A stretch of DNA of 64,000 nucleotides. It comes from Breznakiella homolactica (lineage in GTDB: Bacteria > Spirochaetota > Spirochaetia > Treponematales > Breznakiellaceae). The first letter of the stretch is position 1. Every line of letters begins with the position of its first letter. Positions 1 through 6,564 of this stretch are shown here, in pieces. Position numbers and translations under genes: made by a program. The stretch covers positions 248,001 through 312,000 of the forward strand of contig NZ_CP067089.2 in assembly GCF_016616095.2 (NCBI RefSeq), given 5' to 3'. Under the pieces are notes generated by a model. The model was not told the DNA's origin and did not search any database. It saw only the letters and a list, made by a program, of their open reading frames with translations.

Positions 1-1
1 G

Positions 2-898
2 CTTGGCGGCAGTATCCATTTTTTTATCTATGATGTGATAAAAATATTCATACTGCTTTCCGTGCTGATATTCGGTATATCGTATATCCAGAGCTTTTTC
101 CCGCCGGAACGCACAAAAAAAATCATGGGCCGGTTTAAAGGCATAACCGCGAACACAATCGCGGCCCTTTTGGGGACGGTTACCCCCTTTTGTTCCTGTT
201 CGTCTATCCCGCTGTTTATCGGGTTTACCAGCGCCGGGCTTCCTATAGGGGTTTCCTTTTCATTCCTCATATCTTCACCCCTGGTAGACCTCGCTTCTAT
301 CCTGCTTTTGGCAAGCATATTTAACTGGAAAATCGCCATAGCGTATGTGGTTGTCGGGCTAGTCCTGGCTGTCGCCGGAGGAACCATCATCAGTAAGCTG
401 AAACTGGAAAAGTATGTTGAACCCTTTGTTTATAATAACAAAATCAACGATACCGAGCAGGAAAAGCTAACGGTAAAAGACCGGCTCTCTTTTTCGTGGG
501 ACCAGGTTCTGGATATAATAAAAAAGGTCTGGCTCTATATTCTCATTGGTGTAGGTATTGGGGCTGTAATCCATAACTGGATACCGGAATCGGTGATTAC
601 CGCCATTCTTGGCAGCGATAAATGGTATTCGGTTCCGTTGGCTACTATTATCGGTATTCCTATCTACGCGGATATTTTTGGCACCCTGCCTATTGCGGAG
701 GCCCTGGTTGCCAAAGGGGCGGGACTGGGAACAGTACTCTCTTTTATGATGGGCGTTACCGCCTTATCGCTCCCGTCCCTTATCATGCTTAAGAGGGTAG
801 TCAAGTCAAAGCTTCTTGTTATCTTTGTGGGTATTGTGGCGGTGGGAATAATTATCATTGGGTATTTATTCAACGCTTTTGCGTATTTACTTTTTTAA
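2..898 (+). CDS. arsP: ArsP-type permease (COG0701/DUF318), 5' end outside window
   Basis: Membrane permease of the COG0701 family. Members such as ArsP export trivalent organoarsenicals; others are proposed to handle different metals. The frame is open from base 2 with no stop, and its upstream residues (FFIYD) fit the family, so the gene starts before the window and the internal GTG at 35 is not its start. About 298 residues are visible. The TPFCSCSS cysteine cluster lies in a hydrophobic segment, followed by GLPIGVSFSFLISSPLVD, which is typical of the family; several further membrane spans reach the C-terminus. The next gene, a small thioredoxin-like protein, follows by 10 bases, and arsR plus a broken acr3 lie convergently. 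This context favours an arsenic role, but the substrate is inferred. Confidence 0.85.
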   Translation, partial: LGGSIHFFIYDVIKIFILLSVLIFGISYIQSFFPPERTKKIMGRFKGITANTIAALLGTVTPFCSCSSIPLFIGFTSAGLPIGVSFSFLISSPLVDLASILLLASIFNWKIAIAYVVVGLVLAVAGGTIISKLKLEKYVEPFVYNNKINDTEQEKLTVKDRLSFSWDQVLDIIKKVWLYILIGVGIGAVIHNWIPESVITAILGSDKWYSVPLATIIGIPIYADIFGTLPIAEALVAKGAGLGTVLSFMMGVTALSLPSLIMLKRVVKSKLLVIFVGIVAVGIIIIGYLFNAFAYLLF

Positions 899-908
899 GG
901 AGAGAACC

Positions 909-1208
909 ATGGTAATAAAAATTTTAGGCTCAGGCTGCCGTAACTGCCTCGCCTTAGGGGACAATGTAAAGAAGGCCCTGAATAATCTTGGCAAAGAGGC
1001 GGAGGTGATTAAGGTTACCGATCTGGAAGAGATGATGAAGTACGGTATACTGTCCACCCCCGGCCTGGTTATTGATGAAACGCTGGTATCTTCCGGCAAG
1101 CTTTTGAAACCGGCGGAGATTGAAAAGCTGTTATCCAATCCGCCTTCCAAAGATTCTGCACCGGGAAACAGCGGCTGTTCCTGCGGATGTGATAACAAAC
1201 AATCATAA
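909..1208 (+). CDS. Small thioredoxin-like redox protein with Cys-rich tail
   Basis: A 99-residue protein of the small thioredoxin / redox-active disulfide family (TIGR00412 type). The redox motif is GCRNC (C10, C13), followed by a thioredoxin-like fold with the cis-proline segment STPGLVID. The ATG at 909 is chosen because AAGGAGAG sits just upstream; an earlier in-frame ATG at 858 lies inside the permease gene. The C-terminus carries a run of four cysteines (CSCGCD) that most relatives lack and that could bind a metal or metalloid. Such proteins are commonly paired with COG0701 permeases, and here the two form an operon. It may reduce or hand over the exported species; that is inference. 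Confidence 0.85.
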   Translation: MVIKILGSGCRNCLALGDNVKKALNNLGKEAEVIKVTDLEEMMKYGILSTPGLVIDETLVSSGKLLKPAEIEKLLSNPPSKDSAPGNSGCSCGCDNKQS

Positions 1209-1245
1209 CTACCATATATCGGGTTTTCATAAACTATTAAGTTAT

Positions 1246-1282
1246 GAAAAAAGCCTCCGCATATTGCGGAGGCTTTTTTTTT
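1246..1282. terminator. Bidirectional intrinsic terminator
   Basis: The stem AAGCCTCCGCA / TGCGGAGGCTT has a very short loop, is preceded by an A-run and followed by eight or more Ts. It sits between the thioredoxin-like gene and the convergent acr3 remnant and can stop transcription from both sides. Confidence 0.9.
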
Positions 1283-1300
1283 ATTGGGCGGCTTCAATTT

Positions 1301-1944
1301 TTAAGCTTTTACCGCCTGGGATTCGGGGAACCACTTCTTTGTCCTATTAGCGATATTCACCAGGATAAGCATCACCGGAACCTCGACCAGTACCCCGACA
1401 ATAGTCGCGAGGGCCACCGGTGAGTTTGCCCCGAAAAGGGCGATAGCCACCGCCACAGCAAGTTCAAAGAAATTGGAAGCCCCAATCATTCCCGCGGGAG
1501 CGGCGACATTGTGCGGCAGTTTCAGGGCCTTGCTTGCCAGATAGGCGATGAAGAAAATCAGGAATGTCTGAATAACCAGCGGAACAGCAATCAGGAGAAT
1601 ATGGACCGGATTACCCAGGATAACATCACTCTGAAAAGAAAAAGAAGCACCAGCATTAACAAAAGACCGCGATACCGTACATGGTGAAGGGCTTAATAAG
1701 CCAGTTGGTAATCCAGGTAACGAACAAACCTTTCGGGTTTTTCCCCACATTCTTTATGGACTTAAAATCCACCTTCATCATCATGGGAAAAATCATGAGC
1801 CACACAAGGATTGCGATAGGAATTGATACGTTGGCATACTCAAACCGGCTTAAAAATGAGGGAATGGCGGGAATAAACTTCCCGATAAACACACCCGCTG
1901 CCATGCAGAGCAGTACCCATACTTATATCAGCCTTTTCCTTCAT
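1301..1944 (-). pseudogene. acr3: acr3 arsenite exporter, internally deleted
   Basis: Remnant of an ACR3-family arsenite efflux pump (normally about 350 residues, ten membrane spans). The ATG at 1944 overlaps the arsR stop as ATGA, so it was translated after arsR. The first codons (MKEKADIS) are out of frame with the next recognisable piece, VWVLLCMAAGVFIGKF, which implies a small deletion. The N-terminal part runs to [10 protein letters not shown] near 1670. The frame then changes and the protein resumes at [12 protein letters not shown], continuing to the normal C-terminus. Roughly 120 central residues, including the catalytic-cysteine region, are missing. Both lesions make the gene non-functional. 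Arsenite export must therefore be lost or done elsewhere, while arsP survives. Confidence 0.88.
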
Positions 1945-2243
1945 TTTTTCTTTTCCCTGCTTTTCTCAAATTGGGGCAGCTCCTCAAGAAACTCCTCAAG
2001 CTGTTTAACCCGCTCCCGGTTGACGGTATATTTAACCCACTGTCCGTCCTTGCGGCTGTTGGCAAGGCCGCAGTCGCAGAGCATTTTCATGTGATAGGAC
2101 AGGGTGGGCTGGGTAATATTTACCTCTTCCAGGATATCGCAGGCGCAGCGTTCTTCATCCGAGAGCATGGAAAATATCCTTAACCGTGTCTCATCAGAGA
2201 GGGCTTTAAAGAGCAGGGCATATTCCGCAAATGAGCTTTTCAT
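1941..2243 (-). CDS. arsR: ArsR-family As(III)-responsive repressor
   Basis: A 100-residue winged-helix repressor. The DNA-recognition region around residues 42-60 reads ITQPTLSYHMKML, close to classical ArsR. The pair C33/C35 (CACD) just before it matches the type 1 arsenite site of E. coli ArsR (CVCD), and a further CDC lies in the next helix. Arsenite binding is expected to release DNA. The gene is first in a minus-strand unit with the acr3 remnant and reads from a divergent promoter region containing a long inverted repeat. The C-terminus is lysine-rich. Identification is firm; its current targets may be only itself and the divergent VOC gene. Confidence 0.93.
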   Translation of the reverse strand: MKSSFAEYALLFKALSDETRLRIFSMLSDEERCACDILEEVNITQPTLSYHMKMLCDCGLANSRKDGQWVKYTVNRERVKQLEEFLEELPQFEKSREKKK

Positions 2244-2252
2244 TCGGTATCT

Positions 2253-2320
2253 CCTAACACATTGACAAACATCTATGTATCTAATATATATGTAATATTG
2301 ATAAGCGTCAATATGTTAGG
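2253..2320. promoter_or_regulatory. Divergent arsR/VOC promoters inside a 14-bp inverted repeat
   Basis: Plus strand: TTGACA (2262-2267), 17-base spacer, TATATA (2285-2290). Minus strand: TTGACG (2306-2311), 17-base spacer, TATATT (2283-2288). The -10 boxes nearly coincide. Both -35 boxes lie in arms of an inverted repeat, CCTAACACATTGAC (2253-2266) and its complement at 2307-2320 with one mismatch. This is the likely ArsR operator and would control both directions. Confidence 0.75.
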
Positions 2321-2341
2321 ATTTTTGGCTAAGGAGACAAT

Positions 2342-2725
2342 ATGAAAATAAACCATGTGGCCTTATATGTTGAAGACTTGGAAAAAATGAAAACTTTTTA
2401 TGAAAAATACTTTGGTGCAACGGCCAATACAATGTATCATAACCCCAAAACCACTCTAAGAACCTATTTTCTGGAATTTGCCGATGGCTGCCGTTTGGAA
2501 ATCATGACAAAGGATACTATAAAGCGTATCCCCAAAGATGGTAATGCCGTGGGGTATATCCATATAGCGATTAGTGTCGGAAGCAGGAAAAATGTGGATG
2601 AAATAACGAAACAATTGGAAAAAGACGGATTTACCATAAATAGCCAGCCGAGGACCACCGGAGACGGGTATTATGAAAGCAGTGTACATGATCCGGAAAA
2701 TAATACAATAGAAATTGTTGAATAA
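2342..2725 (+). CDS. VOC-superfamily (glyoxalase-like) protein
   Basis: A 127-residue two-module VOC protein of the glyoxalase / bleomycin-resistance / dioxygenase superfamily. It opens with MKINHVALYVEDLEKMKTFY, where H5 is the usual first metal ligand, and ends with the typical HDPENNTIEIVE, whose Glu is usually the last ligand. AAGGAGA precedes the start. It is divergent from arsR and shares its operator region, so it may be arsenic-responsive. It lacks the vicinal cysteine pair of the ArsI C-As lyase, so I do not call it ArsI. The substrate is unknown. Confidence 0.8.
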   Translation: MKINHVALYVEDLEKMKTFYEKYFGATANTMYHNPKTTLRTYFLEFADGCRLEIMTKDTIKRIPKDGNAVGYIHIAISVGSRKNVDEITKQLEKDGFTINSQPRTTGDGYYESSVHDPENNTIEIVE

Positions 2726-2791
2726 TTAATCCTCACCGAGCCTATCGCTATTTTTCCCATGGCCCGCTTTGCGCCGGATTTTGCCTTTGCT

Positions 2792-2819
2792 TTGCAATCC
2801 GGAAAGCCTGTGGTATACT
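2792..2819 (+). promoter_or_regulatory. Leaderless-type promoter of a decayed JAB/Rpn-tail gene
   Basis: TTGCAA (2792-2797), 16-base spacer, TATACT (2814-2819), with the ATG only six bases after the -10. The same arrangement recurs at 5790, 40977 and 47877 in front of relatives of the same gene. Confidence 0.7.
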
Positions 2820-2833
2820 GATTTTATGGAAAT

Positions 2834-2965
2834 GAGCCTCCGCAGAGCAGGAGGCTCGTCCGCAAGGAAATTTATTATACCACCCGGTTTAATACCCCGG
2901 AGTTTTGCTCCGGCTCAAACGGTTAAACACTTTCAAAATGCGGTATTAAACCGGGCTTTCGGAAT
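2834..2965 (+). repeat. 132-bp palindromic insert (copy 1)
   Basis: Contains three nested or successive hairpins: GAGCCTCC/GGAGGCTC, CCCGGTTTAATACC/GGTATTAAACCGGG, and inside the latter CCGGAGTTTTGCTCCGG. It occurs again with identical length at 47920-48051, in the same place of a second remnant. Confidence 0.75.
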
Positions 2966-2981
2966 AAAGCTCACCAAGGGC

Positions 2982-3044
2982 CAGTGGAGTTTCCCCGAAA
3001 GGAAAACTCCTAAGCTGAATTGAAATCTCTGATTTCAATTCAGC
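2982..3044 (+). repeat. Bimodular hairpin repeat (copy A)
   Basis: Two adjacent hairpins: GGAGTTTCC/GGAAAACTCC, then GCTGAATTGAAATC/GATTTCAATTCAGC, joined by TAA. Other copies lie at 48069 (same strand) and at 9290 and 51029 (opposite strand). The arms vary between copies but pairing is kept, as in REP-like elements. Confidence 0.75.
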
Positions 3045-3095
3045 AATTGAGGGGTTAAGGGAGTAGTAGGAAATCTGTTGGCATAAAAGGAAACG

Positions 3096-3581
3096 ATGAA
3101 ACCAATAATTGACCATATACATATTACGGTAAAAAATCTCGACGAAGCGGAAAAGTTTTATGATGTATTATTACCATTGTTGGGTTTTGATATAAACCTA
3201 AAAGGGATAGATAATGTTCCGGAAAATGATTACAAAATAATTGAATATCATACTAAAGAATTAACCATTGGCATTGTTTCTCCAAGAAAAGAATTTACTG
3301 ATATAAAAATAAACAGGAGAAGGCCTGGTTCGCTCCATCATTTGGCATTTATGGTTGAAACAAAAAATGAAGTTGATGAATTATATAAAAGTATAAAAGA
3401 ATTGAATGTTACTATTGTGAATAAACCAAAATATTATAAAGAATATTCAGAAGACTATTACGCTGTATTTTTCAAAGACAATCAAAACATAGAATATGAA
3501 ATAGTACATTATAACAGGGGAAAATTGTTTGGTGAAATAAATGAAAAGAGAGGAAATAAAGCAGGGCAAAATGTCACATAA
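3096..3581 (+). CDS. VOC-superfamily (glyoxalase-like) protein
   Basis: A 161-residue VOC protein. The N-terminal module begins with IDHIHITVKNLDEAEKFYD; the C-terminal module has SLHHLAFMVETKNEVDELY and ends with a Glu in NIEYEIVHYN. It is AT-rich compared with genes from 5.1 to 6.5 kb, which suggests separate acquisition. It starts just after the decayed JAB-family remnant, so its promoter may lie in that remnant. The substrate cannot be read from sequence; most small VOC proteins of this type are uncharacterised dioxygenase-, lyase- or resistance-like proteins. Confidence 0.78.
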   Translation: MKPIIDHIHITVKNLDEAEKFYDVLLPLLGFDINLKGIDNVPENDYKIIEYHTKELTIGIVSPRKEFTDIKINRRRPGSLHHLAFMVETKNEVDELYKSIKELNVTIVNKPKYYKEYSEDYYAVFFKDNQNIEYEIVHYNRGKLFGEINEKRGNKAGQNVT

Positions 3582-3617
3582 CAGCGTGTATCCGCGGACG
3601 TTTGACTGCAGGTTTCC

Positions 3618-4475
3618 ATGAAATGGATTGGCAATATGATAAACAAAAAAGACTATAACAATTTAATTTTATTAAGCACCAATCTCTATAAAACAGAATT
3701 AAAACGTCATAACGACGCTGGCCATCTTTTAAATATTCTCGTATTTCTTGTTGATAATGGTATTACAAAAAATGATGGTTTAGAGGAATTATATCAAGAA
3801 ATACTAACGAATAATTTCTCCGTGGTTTTGAATATACCGGAACATTTTGGCGGGACCGGAAAACCATGTATCAGCTGGATGAGCTGTGATCATCCATTAA
3901 TGATATATGCAGCAATAAAACTAAACGAAGGAAAAATAGAAGCAATCCATAAAAAGGCAATTGAGAAAGTATTATCCTTATCAGAAGATAGAAAGTGGAA
4001 ATGTAAAGGTGACCCGCTATTAGGCGGGTTTCGAGGACCAGGACGTAAAGACGATGAATGTCCCATTACAACACTAAATATTTTAAAAATGTTATCCTTA
4101 ACAAGAGCAAATTCATATAAAACAGAAAAGTTACAAGCATTAGAAATACTTATGAATCTATGGAATGAACGAAAAACCCGGCGTCCATACTTATTTGCAA
4201 TGGGAACGGATTTTAAGAAACTAAAGTACCCTCTTATTTGGTATGATATATTAAATCTGGTTTCAGTCTTATCAAGATATCCGGAAGCAATAAAAAGAGC
4301 AGAATATAAAGAGATGCTGGAGATTGTTTTTGAAGCAATAAAACAAAATGGATATTGCCCACAATCCGTATATCAATTTTGGAAAGGATGGGATTTTGGT
4401 CAGAAGAAAAATGAATCAGCATATATTAAAAAAACGATTGAAGATATAGTAGAAAGGACAAATAAAGAGAAATAA
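3618..4475 (+). CDS. Hypothetical helical protein
   Basis: A 285-residue AT-rich gene that I do not recognise with confidence. The product looks all-helical, without signal peptide or membrane span. Repeated short motifs such as CPITTLNILKML (middle) and GYCPQSVYQFWKGW (C-terminus) are reminiscent of alpha/alpha-barrel or terpenoid-cyclase-like repeats, but this is only a suggestion. No good ribosome site precedes 3618; the second Met at 3636 (MINKKDYNN) is an equally good start. It shares its orientation and low GC with the VOC gene 36 bases upstream, so the two were probably acquired together. Confidence 0.6.
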   Translation: MKWIGNMINKKDYNNLILLSTNLYKTELKRHNDAGHLLNILVFLVDNGITKNDGLEELYQEILTNNFSVVLNIPEHFGGTGKPCISWMSCDHPLMIYAAIKLNEGKIEAIHKKAIEKVLSLSEDRKWKCKGDPLLGGFRGPGRKDDECPITTLNILKMLSLTRANSYKTEKLQALEILMNLWNERKTRRPYLFAMGTDFKKLKYPLIWYDILNLVSVLSRYPEAIKRAEYKEMLEIVFEAIKQNGYCPQSVYQFWKGWDFGQKKNESAYIKKTIEDIVERTNKEK

Positions 4476-4500
4476 AAGTGGCAAACAAACGTCATCTAAC

Positions 4501-4956
4501 ATGAGCATAAGCGCAGTTGAATTAGATCAAACTATCATCGCCGGATTTTCTGTGGAAACAACCTTGGAAAATAGCGCCGCTGATGTTGGAGCCTTATACA
4601 ATGATTTTATCCAGAACGGCAAAATGGAATTGTTGCATACCATCACCGGAAACAAAACGGAATATTATGCTGTCTTATGGTATACGGAGCCGCATGTACG
4701 ATACAGATATTTAGTGGGGCAAAAAGTTAAAGAAGAATTGGATGAAAAAAATATTGAAATAAAAATAATGGCAAAAGGAACATACTGCCGTAAGCAATGC
4801 GCTCCGGAAGATGATGCCATAAAAGCATGGACAGAATTTTATGATAAGGACATCCCGGAAATGGGGTTTAAACCAAAAGAAACAGATGATATTGCTTTTG
4901 AATATTATCCGAATGGGTTTGATGGGGAATATGAATTATGGTCCTTAGTGGAATAA
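4501..4956 (+). CDS. GyrI-like / effector-binding domain protein
   Basis: A 151-residue single-domain protein resembling the effector-binding (GyrI-like, AraC/BltR C-terminal) fold. It shows the opening FSVETTLENSAADVGALYNDF, a central segment on a two-stranded sheet (YYAVLWYTEP, RYRYLVGQKV), KAWTEFYDKDIPEMGF, and the final acidic-aromatic strand GEYELWSLVE. No DNA-binding domain is present, so it would be a stand-alone ligand binder, possibly binding a cationic drug or an enzyme such as gyrase. It is separated by 25 bases from the hypothetical gene before it and is on the same strand. Confidence 0.7.
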   Translation: MSISAVELDQTIIAGFSVETTLENSAADVGALYNDFIQNGKMELLHTITGNKTEYYAVLWYTEPHVRYRYLVGQKVKEELDEKNIEIKIMAKGTYCRKQCAPEDDAIKAWTEFYDKDIPEMGFKPKETDDIAFEYYPNGFDGEYELWSLVE

Positions 4957-5028
4957 TATATTGGTATGTATGGGAGCATGCTGAATAAAAATGGTATTCC
5001 GGTAGACAGTAACCATTATAATCCCTCC

Positions 5029-5074
5029 TTGACACCGTATACACAATATGTATACATTATAAACAGAGGTATAC
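5029..5074 (+). promoter_or_regulatory. Promoter/operator of the AbrB-Doc pair
   Basis: TTGACA (5029-5034) and TATACA (5051-5056), 16 bases apart. Three copies of the self-complementary hexamer GTATAC occur at 5037, 5050 and 5069, spanning the promoter up to the antitoxin start. They are a likely site for autorepression by the antitoxin or the toxin-antitoxin complex. Confidence 0.6.
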
Positions 5075-5076
5075 CC

Positions 5077-5304
5077 ATGGTAAAAAAACTCATACAGCAC
5101 GGCAACAGCGCCGCCCTGGTCATAGATAAGCCCATACTGGAAATGCTCAACATTTCCGCGGACACGCCCCTGGAAATAACCACCGACGGAAAAAACATAA
5201 TTGTATCTCCGCAGAATGAGGCAAAAGAAGAAGGGGACATCCTGCGGTCCCTGGAAAAGATAAACCGGAAATACGGCAAGACCCTGAAAAAGCTGGGTGA
5301 ATAG
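5077..5304 (+). CDS. AbrB/MazE-type antitoxin
   Basis: A 75-residue protein with a SpoVT/AbrB swapped-hairpin DNA-binding fold: MVKKLIQHGNSAALVIDKPILEML... followed by TPLEITTDGKNIIVSP. The acidic-basic C-terminal tail would wrap the toxin. The ATG at 5077 is chosen because upstream in-frame codons run through the promoter; the Shine-Dalgarno sequence is weak (ACAGAGG). The toxin gene starts immediately after the stop (TAGATG). It should neutralise Doc and repress the operon through the GTATAC repeats. Confidence 0.85.
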   Translation: MVKKLIQHGNSAALVIDKPILEMLNISADTPLEITTDGKNIIVSPQNEAKEEGDILRSLEKINRKYGKTLKKLGE

Positions 5305-5694
5305 ATGGTCCGCTTTCTGACCCTCTCGGAGGTGCTGATTATCTATGAAGACCAGGTGCGCCGGTACGGCGGTGAATACGGGGTCAGGGACCTTAATCTG
5401 TTAAGCTCCGCCGTCTATGTTCCCCAGTCTAGCTTTAACGGGGAGTATCTGCATACAACCGTCCCGGCGATGGCGGCGGCCTACGGGTTCCACATCTGCC
5501 AGAACCATCCGTTTGTGGATGGAAATAAGAGAACCGCCCTGGCAAGCGCTCTGGTATTTCTGGACCTGAATAATTACGATTTCACCTGCCCGGAACCCAC
5601 TCTGTATAAACAAATGATGGATGTGGCCAAGGGCGAAATCAAGAAAGAATCCCTCATTACATTCTTTGAGAAATACGCGAAAACCGCGGAGTAA
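5305..5694 (+). CDS. doc: Doc-family (death-on-curing) Fic toxin
   Basis: A 129-residue Fic-fold toxin. The active-site motif HPFVDGNKRT is at residues 68-77, complete for the Doc subfamily; P1 Doc phosphorylates EF-Tu and blocks translation. Length and layout (TLSEVLIIYEDQVRRYGGEYGVRDLNLL at the N-terminus) match TIGR01550 proteins. It is translationally linked to the AbrB-type antitoxin, with the start codon directly after its stop. The AbrB plus Doc pairing is known, although Phd is the classical partner. Confidence 0.92.
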   Translation: MVRFLTLSEVLIIYEDQVRRYGGEYGVRDLNLLSSAVYVPQSSFNGEYLHTTVPAMAAAYGFHICQNHPFVDGNKRTALASALVFLDLNNYDFTCPEPTLYKQMMDVAKGEIKKESLITFFEKYAKTAE

Positions 5695-5789
5695 TTCTTT
5701 CCCGCCCGCGTCCAGGGCTCGATAAAGGGTGTATTGCAGGCAGGCGTAATTCCGGAACGCACATCCGCTAAACCGGATTGTACTTTTCT

Positions 5790-5817
5790 TTGCAATCTCC
5801 GGCGGGTGTGATATACT
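5790..5817 (+). promoter_or_regulatory. Leaderless promoter of the JAB/Rpn-tail gene
   Basis: TTGCAA (5790-5795), 16-base spacer ending in TGTGA, TATACT (5812-5817), then six bases to the ATG at 5824. Transcription should start at or next to the A of the ATG. No Shine-Dalgarno sequence is present. Confidence 0.75.
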
Positions 5818-5823
5818 TTTTTT

Positions 5824-6528
5824 ATGGAAATTAAGCTCACCAAAGATCAAAAGAAGATACTCAACAAACCTTCGGATATTTATCCCATCATGCGGGAAAT
5901 ACTCATGAGGGACAATAAGATAGACCGCAACCGGGAGCACTTCTGGGCCGTGGGTCTGGGCCAGAGTCTCCTGCTCCAGTATGTGGAGCTTATCAGCCTG
6001 GGAGGAACCAAGCGCACCACGGTGGAACCCATGAACGTGTTCCGGCTGGCGGTGATGAAAGGCTCCGCCCGGATTATCCTGGTGCATAACCATCCGTCGG
6101 AGAGTCTTGAGCCGTCCGACCCTGACAAGAATGTCACCGACCGGCTCTACCAGGTTGGGAAGATTCTGGATGTCGAGGTTGACGACCACCTGATTATTAC
6201 CCCCAAGGCGTTCTACAGTTTCGCCGAGTCGGGCCTGCTGGCGGAGCTTGCCAAGAGCACGGAGTACGTGCCCCAGTATGAGCTTGAGGAACGGTACCGC
6301 CGGGAGAAGGAGGCCATCGTCAAGGAGATGCTGGAATTACAGGAAAAGATGCTGAAAGACGCTCTGGAGGAAGGCCGCAAGGTGGGGCTGGAACAGGGAG
6401 AGAAGACAGGCGAAAAGAATAAGGCGATTGAGATGGCGAGGGCCGCGCTGGCCGAGGGACTGGATGTTAAGCTGATAATGAAGCTCACGGGGCTGACGAA
6501 GAAGGTGATAGAAGGGTTGAGGGAGTAG
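5824..6528 (+). CDS. RadC-type JAB domain protein with Rpn-like C-terminal tail
   Basis: A 234-residue protein. Residues 15-145 are the RadC JAB/MPN+ metal-binding domain, with motif HNHPSESLEPSDPD (H88, H90, S98, D101); the N-terminal helix-hairpin-helix of full RadC is absent. Residues 150-200 form a charged helix or coiled coil. The last 30 residues (ALAEGLDVKLIMKLTGLTKKVIEGL) match the short helical tail common on Rpn / PD-(D/E)XK transposase-like proteins, so this is an unusual fusion. It is leaderless. At least three decayed relatives occur in the window (2826, 41011, 47912), so this is a multicopy, possibly mobile family. Its biochemical role is unknown. Confidence 0.8.
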   Translation: MEIKLTKDQKKILNKPSDIYPIMREILMRDNKIDRNREHFWAVGLGQSLLLQYVELISLGGTKRTTVEPMNVFRLAVMKGSARIILVHNHPSESLEPSDPDKNVTDRLYQVGKILDVEVDDHLIITPKAFYSFAESGLLAELAKSTEYVPQYELEERYRREKEAIVKEMLELQEKMLKDALEEGRKVGLEQGEKTGEKNKAIEMARAALAEGLDVKLIMKLTGLTKKVIEGLRE

Positions 6529-6564
6529 AACAGTTAAATAAAGCATTATTCAGGGGGGTACATT

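Larger units (their letters stand above)
2826..3066 (+). pseudogene. Remnant of the JAB/Rpn-tail gene family with 132-bp insertion
   Basis: The start (ATGGAAAT) and stop region (TTAAGGGAGTAG) match the intact gene at 5824-6528, but almost the whole body is gone. Between the start and AAGCTCACCAAGG lies a 132-bp palindrome-rich insert (2834-2965) that keeps the frame open (44 codons). It is followed by a bimodular hairpin repeat (2982-3044) and then the final codons. The product, if any, would be a short nonsense peptide. This fills the 370-base gap between the two VOC genes. Confidence 0.72.

Noticed and set aside
2342..2725. VOC protein as ArsI C-As lyase
   Set aside because: The vicinal cysteines required for ArsI are absent.
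2769..3023. An open frame through the 132-bp insert that could be a small gene
   Set aside because: Its start region and end match remnants of the JAB/Rpn-tail gene, and the body is repeat sequence; the second copy has an internal stop.
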